Positions 3,899 through 7,187 of a DNA stretch of 7,187 nt are shown here, piece by piece. Origin of the DNA: Thermomicrobiales bacterium (GTDB taxonomy: Bacteria > Chloroflexota > Chloroflexia > Thermomicrobiales > UBA6265). Every line of letters starts with the position of its first letter. Position 1 is the stretch's first letter. The notes under the pieces are model-generated. The model made no database searches. It was not told the origin of the DNA and worked only from the letters and a program-made list of their open reading frames with translations. Location of the stretch: NCBI GenBank assembly GCA_020847015.1, contig JADLCW010000279.1, positions 1 to 7,187 of the forward strand. Reading direction: 5' to 3'. The position numbers and the translations under genes were made by a program.

Positions 3899-5995
3899 GT
3901 GGCGACCATACGCTTTCGATTGCCGGCGTCAATTCGCGCGGCGTTGCTGGCGTTGCTGGCGATGTCGATCGCCGTGCCGGCGATGGCCTTCGCGCTGCAG
4001 CGATTGACCGCTGACGGTCCCTCGCCGGCCAGCGGCCATGCTTCGGTCATCGCTCAGGGAGTCGCGCCCATGCCAGCCCCACAGGTGGCGTGGCGAGTGG
4101 TGCTCGACACCGCCGAGACCCCAGGGGAGGCCCAGGCCGAGCAGCGCGCGCTCGGGTTCGCCGTCGCCGACCGCTCCGCCATTGCAATCTATGACCCGAC
4201 GACCGGCGCCCAAACCCGGCTGGCCGCCGGAGAGGCCGCCTTCGTGCCATCGGGTGTCAGCGAGTATCGCTCCGCGTTGGGCGCGACGCCGGTTGGTTAC
4301 TACCGCATCGCGCTGGTTCCGGCCGAGCAGGCCACCGACGCCGGGGGCGATCGCATGGTGTTCGCGGGGACGACGTTCACCGCTCCCGTCGGCCGCGCGT
4401 TCGATCTCGATCTCGTCCGTGATGTGCTCGATGCGGGCGACGAGACGTCGTTGCCCGACACCGGCACGCCGACACTCATTCTGGCGACGGCCGGGACAGT
4501 GGAGGTGCAGGAGCGCAATGGCGTGCCGACCCGGTTGGCCGCCGGGCAGGCGAGCGCGTTTTCCGGTCCGCTGGTCGTCAGCGGCTCCGGTCCCCGCGTG
4601 TCGTCGTTCGTGGCCGCCGTCATCGGACCGGAGATGCCAGAGCCGCCGGCTCCGCCGACCGGCTCCATCTCGATGCAGGTGCTGGCGTGCCAACCTGGTC
4701 TGACGCCCATCGCCGCCGCCAACGCCGGCTGGACCGCTCAGGTGCTGCAGTCGTGTGCGGCGCGCCCGCTGGACCCGCCGCCGGCGTTGATGCTCGCCAA
4801 CGGGCAGCCGCTTTCCCCGGATGTCGCGGACCCGTCCTCCGGCGCCTACCGCTGGACCGGTCTCCTCTTCAGTCCCTTCCCGGTCGCCGAGCCGACACTG
4901 CCGAAGGGGTATGAAGAGTGGGTGCTCTTCGACGATGCCGGCCAGATCGTGGCCGCCAGCGCCGATAGCGGCATCTCCGCCACCTCGGCAAACCCCGGCG
5001 TGCTGACCGTCGGCGCAGCCCAACCCGACGTACGCACCACACTGTTTCTGTTCGCCCCCGGCGATGGCGAGCTCACCGTCAACGCCTTCGGCTGCCCGGC
5101 CGGGATGACCGCCCAGACGCTCGACCCGTCGCGCTGCGATCCGCTGGAGAGCGGACTCGGTCTGGAGTTGATCGACGTCGCCACCGGAGCCGGTCAGCAG
5201 CCTGCCGCCGCCGATGCCGCCAAGCCGGGCGTCATCGCCTGGGACAATCTGGCGCTGGGTGACTATCTGCTGAATCTGACCGCGCTGCCGGAGGGCTACG
5301 ATTTGGCCATTGTCGGTGGGGCCGACTACGACAGCGCCAGCGGGATGTGGCAGATTCACTTGGAGGAAAACGCCAAGAGCGCCGCGCTCAACCTCTTTGC
5401 GCTCCGCCCCGCGACGGAAATCGGCAGTATCGGCGTCCGCGTATTTGACTGCCCGCCGGGGATGACCGCCGACACGCTCGTCGGCGATGCCTGCCCGGCG
5501 GCGGATGCCAGCGGTCTCTCGCTGATCGACTCCACCGGAGCCGTGCATGACGCCGGCTCCGGCAGTTTGCAAGGCAATCAGATTGTTTGGAGCAATCTGG
5601 CTCCCGGGCCATACGTGTTGCAGACGGGCGGCGTCGGCTCCGCCTATGGCAACGCGATCGTGCCCGGAGCCAGTCGCATCGCCCCCGGACAATTTGCGAT
5701 TTTCGTGACCGAGGACAAACCCGAGGCCAGCGCGACCATGTATCGACTGGCCTCAGAGAACTCGCCGCAAGTTGATTCCGACGGCGACGGATTGCCCGAC
5801 GCGCAGGAAACGGCGATGGGGACCGACCCGTATAACCCCGACACCGACGGCGACGGCCGCACCGACGCCGACGAGATCGCCCAGCGCCGCGTCCGCACCG
5901 ATCCCTTGAACCCCGACACCGATGGCGACGGGTTCGGCGACGGTCAGGAAATCGCCATGGGCACGGACCCGACTGACGCGAATAGCCATCCGTGA
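3899..5995 (+). CDS. Secreted cupin-like protein with Cys modules and TSP3 calcium-binding repeats
   Basis: 698 residues, specific function unknown. The GTG start has AAGGGGAGG about 10 bases upstream. Residues 1-30 are a signal peptide (basic RFRLPASIR, hydrophobic core, VPAMA cleavage site). Residues about 43-245 look like two successive degenerate cupin-type beta-barrels, each with a glycine turn (RLAAGEA at 108-114, RLAAGQA at 212-218), but the metal-binding histidines of active cupins are absent, so a binding rather than catalytic role is likelier. Three related modules follow, each opening with a Cys-Pro-Gly motif: C264 QPGLT, C399 PAGMTAQTL and C518 PPGMTADTL, with a second Cys 14-22 residues later (C286, C413, C532) that may form a disulfide. 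They resemble extracellular prealbumin-like folds, but I cannot name a family. Residues 626-698 hold three DxDGDGxxDxxE calcium-binding TSP3-type repeats. There is no LPXTG motif or C-terminal membrane anchor. A paralogue follows 111 bases downstream. Confidence 0.88.
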   Translation: MATIRFRLPASIRAALLALLAMSIAVPAMAFALQRLTADGPSPASGHASVIAQGVAPMPAPQVAWRVVLDTAETPGEAQAEQRALGFAVADRSAIAIYDPTTGAQTRLAAGEAAFVPSGVSEYRSALGATPVGYYRIALVPAEQATDAGGDRMVFAGTTFTAPVGRAFDLDLVRDVLDAGDETSLPDTGTPTLILATAGTVEVQERNGVPTRLAAGQASAFSGPLVVSGSGPRVSSFVAAVIGPEMPEPPAPPTGSISMQVLACQPGLTPIAAANAGWTAQVLQSCAARPLDPPPALMLANGQPLSPDVADPSSGAYRWTGLLFSPFPVAEPTLPKGYEEWVLFDDAGQIVAASADSGISATSANPGVLTVGAAQPDVRTTLFLFAPGDGELTVNAFGCPAGMTAQTLDPSRCDPLESGLGLELIDVATGAGQQPAAADAAKPGVIAWDNLALGDYLLNLTALPEGYDLAIVGGADYDSASGMWQIHLEENAKSAALNLFALRPATEIGSIGVRVFDCPPGMTADTLVGDACPAADASGLSLIDSTGAVHDAGSGSLQGNQIVWSNLAPGPYVLQTGGVGSAYGNAIVPGASRIAPGQFAIFVTEDKPEASATMYRLASENSPQVDSDGDGLPDAQETAMGTDPYNPDTDGDGRTDADEIAQRRVRTDPLNPDTDGDGFGDGQEIAMGTDPTDANSHP
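5774..5992 (+). repeat. Three TSP3-type calcium-binding repeats (coding)
   Basis: The repeats begin DSDGDGLPDAQE, DTDGDGRTDADE and DTDGDGFGDGQE. Each is followed by a TDPxxxD or TDPxD spacer (GTDPYNPD, RTDPLNPD, GTDPTD). Asp at loop positions 1, 3, 5 and 9 and Glu at 12 match EF-hand-like calcium loops. The middle repeat has a longer spacer (IAQRRVR) than the other two. The same unit recurs at the end of the next gene. Confidence 0.9.
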
Positions 5996-6045
5996 CCGTT
6001 CGTCACGATTGCCCTACCGCCGGAGCGGTCGGTCGGGTAACAATT

Positions 6046-6082
6046 GCCGCAACCCCGCGCGAACCAGCCGTACCGTTGCGGC
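6046..6082 (+). repeat. Leader hairpin before the second secreted-protein gene
   Basis: GCCGCAAC (6046-6053) and GTTGCGGC (6075-6082) form a perfect 8-bp stem with a 21-base loop, ending 11 bases before the GGAGGA ribosome site. A smaller stem, ACCGC-CGGA-GCGGT (6016-6029), precedes it. Neither has a T-run, so they look more like mRNA structure between co-transcribed genes than a terminator. Confidence 0.5.
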
Positions 6083-6106
6083 TTGGCGACATTGGAGGAT
6101 GGGAAG

Positions 6107-7187
6107 GTGAATCTCGATTCCACGCACGGCGCCGCGCCAGCCGGCCGCGCCAATAGCCGACGTTTGGTCCTGCGCTGGCGGCGCGGCGCCGCCTGGGCCT
6201 TGGCGGCATCGTTCGCGGTGGCGCCCGTGCTCGGAGTGGCCGCGTTGCGCCAAGCGCCGGCCGATCCGTCTCCCGCAACCGGCGTCGCCCGGGTGGTGGC
6301 GCAAGGCGTCGCCAAGCTCGACAAGGGCGATCTCGTCTGGCAAGTCACCACCGGCGATGCGGAAACGCCCGCCAACGCTCAGACGGTCGCCTCCGAACTG
6401 GGCTTCCTGGTCGCCTCCGATGGCGCGGTGCTGGTGGAGACGGTGGGCAGCGGCGATCAGGTGCGACTGGCCGCCGGTGAGGCGACCATGACCGCGCCGG
6501 GCGCCGAGCAGCTCCGCGCCGCGCTCGGTCCCACGGCGGCGACCTACTACGCGCTGGAATTGCTGCCGCCGAACGAAACCAGCCCGGTCGGCACGCCGTC
6601 CTTCACCAGCGAGCCATTCGCCGGACCGGGCGCCCGCCACGATATCGACCTGGTGAGTGCGGTGCTGGACCCTGGCGAATCGATCGCCATTCCCACCGGA
6701 GATGCCCCGACCCTGGTGCTGGTGACGCAAGGCTCAGCCGATGTCGGCACCGAGGCAGGCGATTCCGTTTCGCTCGGGGTGGGCGAATCCTTCGCGGCGG
6801 CAGGCGGATTGACGGTGTCGGGGCTGGATGCCGGCGCTCAGGTCGTGGCGGCGGTGATCGGGCCGGCGGTGCCACGGCTGGAGGGCGGCGGCGCAGCCCC
6901 CGCCACACCGGAAGCCATCAGCCGCGGCGGTTCTGCCGCGATCGCCACGATCGCCGCGCCCGCAGATACGGAGAACGCGGATCGCGAGGAGAAGCGCGCC
7001 AACCGGCGCGCAACGGCCGAGGCGACCACTACTGCCGAGCAGACGGCCGGGAACGACCAGGACAGCGATGGCGACGGTCTGACCGATGCCCAGGAGAACG
7101 CGATCAATACCGACCCGCTGACCGCCGATACCGACGGCGACGGATTGTCCGATGGCGATGAGGTGAATGTATACAGCACCTTGCCGC
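6107..7187 (+). CDS. Secreted cupin-like/TSP3 paralogue (3' end outside window)
   Basis: The first 360 residues are visible and the frame is open at the right edge. The GTG start has GGAGGA (6094-6099) 7 bases upstream. A basic stretch (RRLVLRWRR) and hydrophobic segment at about 18-48 act as signal peptide or N-terminal anchor. Residues about 54-256 align with the cupin-like region of the preceding protein: SPATGVARVVAQGVA against SPASGHASVIAQGVA, RLAAGEA in both, HDIDLVSAVLDPGE against FDLDLVRDVLDAGD, and VVAAVIGP against SFVAAVIGP. As there, metal-binding histidines are lacking. Instead of the three Cys modules, a charged, low-complexity linker (about 257-318) leads directly to calcium-binding repeats, DSDGDGLTDAQE (319-330) and DTDGDGLSDGDE (341-352), the second cut by the window end. 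No cysteine is present in the visible part. Same strand and a 111-base gap with no strong terminator suggest an operon. Its own GTG and ribosome site make it a separate gene, not a continuation. Confidence 0.9.
   Translation, partial: MNLDSTHGAAPAGRANSRRLVLRWRRGAAWALAASFAVAPVLGVAALRQAPADPSPATGVARVVAQGVAKLDKGDLVWQVTTGDAETPANAQTVASELGFLVASDGAVLVETVGSGDQVRLAAGEATMTAPGAEQLRAALGPTAATYYALELLPPNETSPVGTPSFTSEPFAGPGARHDIDLVSAVLDPGESIAIPTGDAPTLVLVTQGSADVGTEAGDSVSLGVGESFAAAGGLTVSGLDAGAQVVAAVIGPAVPRLEGGGAAPATPEAISRGGSAAIATIAAPADTENADREEKRANRRATAEATTTAEQTAGNDQDSDGDGLTDAQENAINTDPLTADTDGDGLSDGDEVNVYSTLP

Noticed and set aside
3942..3962. Tandem GTTGCTGGC repeat
   Set aside because: It encodes part of the hydrophobic core (ALLALLA) of the signal peptide and needs no other explanation.
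3929..5692. Minus-strand frame of 587 codons opposite the secreted-protein gene
   Set aside because: Gly/Arg/His/Gln-rich shadow without domains. The plus strand has a signal peptide, internal repeats and calcium loops shared with a paralogue.

Overview
The window looks like a piece of a GC-rich bacterial chromosome. GTG starts, strong GGAGG-type ribosome sites, a CCA-encoding tRNA and secreted proteins carrying calcium-binding thrombospondin type 3 (TSP3) repeats would suit Chloroflexota of the Thermomicrobia type. That taxonomic guess is inference only. No transposase, integrase, CRISPR array or phage gene is visible.

Layout, left to right: (1) the 3' end of a comEC/rec2-like DNA-uptake channel gene (+), ending at 497; (2) a hairpin terminator shared with a convergent gene; (3) a minus-strand gene (576-1940) for an unrecognised membrane protein with an Arg/Glu-rich charged region, coiled coils and two C-terminal membrane segments; (4) a tRNA-Glu(TTC) gene on the plus strand with its own promoter and rho-independent terminator; (5) about 360 bases without a gene, partly AT-rich, holding a 19-bp interrupted inverted repeat, a 9-bp tandem repeat and short direct repeats; (6) a small gene for an 89-residue Gly/Ala/Asn-rich protein with no basic residues, followed by three hairpins; (7) a minus-strand YfcE/MJ0936-type metallophosphoesterase; (8) a divergent intergenic region with a perfect 10-bp GC hairpin; (9) two tandem plus-strand paralogues for exported proteins with a degenerate double cupin-like region and C-terminal TSP3-type calcium-binding repeats. 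The first paralogue also has three Cys-containing modules. The second runs off the right edge.

The genes do not form one obvious pathway. The clearest functional unit is the tandem pair at 3899-7187, probably co-transcribed, encoding extracellular calcium-binding proteins of unknown ligand. The points most worth a second look are the cupin-like/Cys-module/TSP3 architecture and its paralogue without the Cys module, the small protein with its structured flanks, and the charged membrane protein, whose start probably has to be moved well inside the longest open frame because that frame runs antisense through the tRNA gene.
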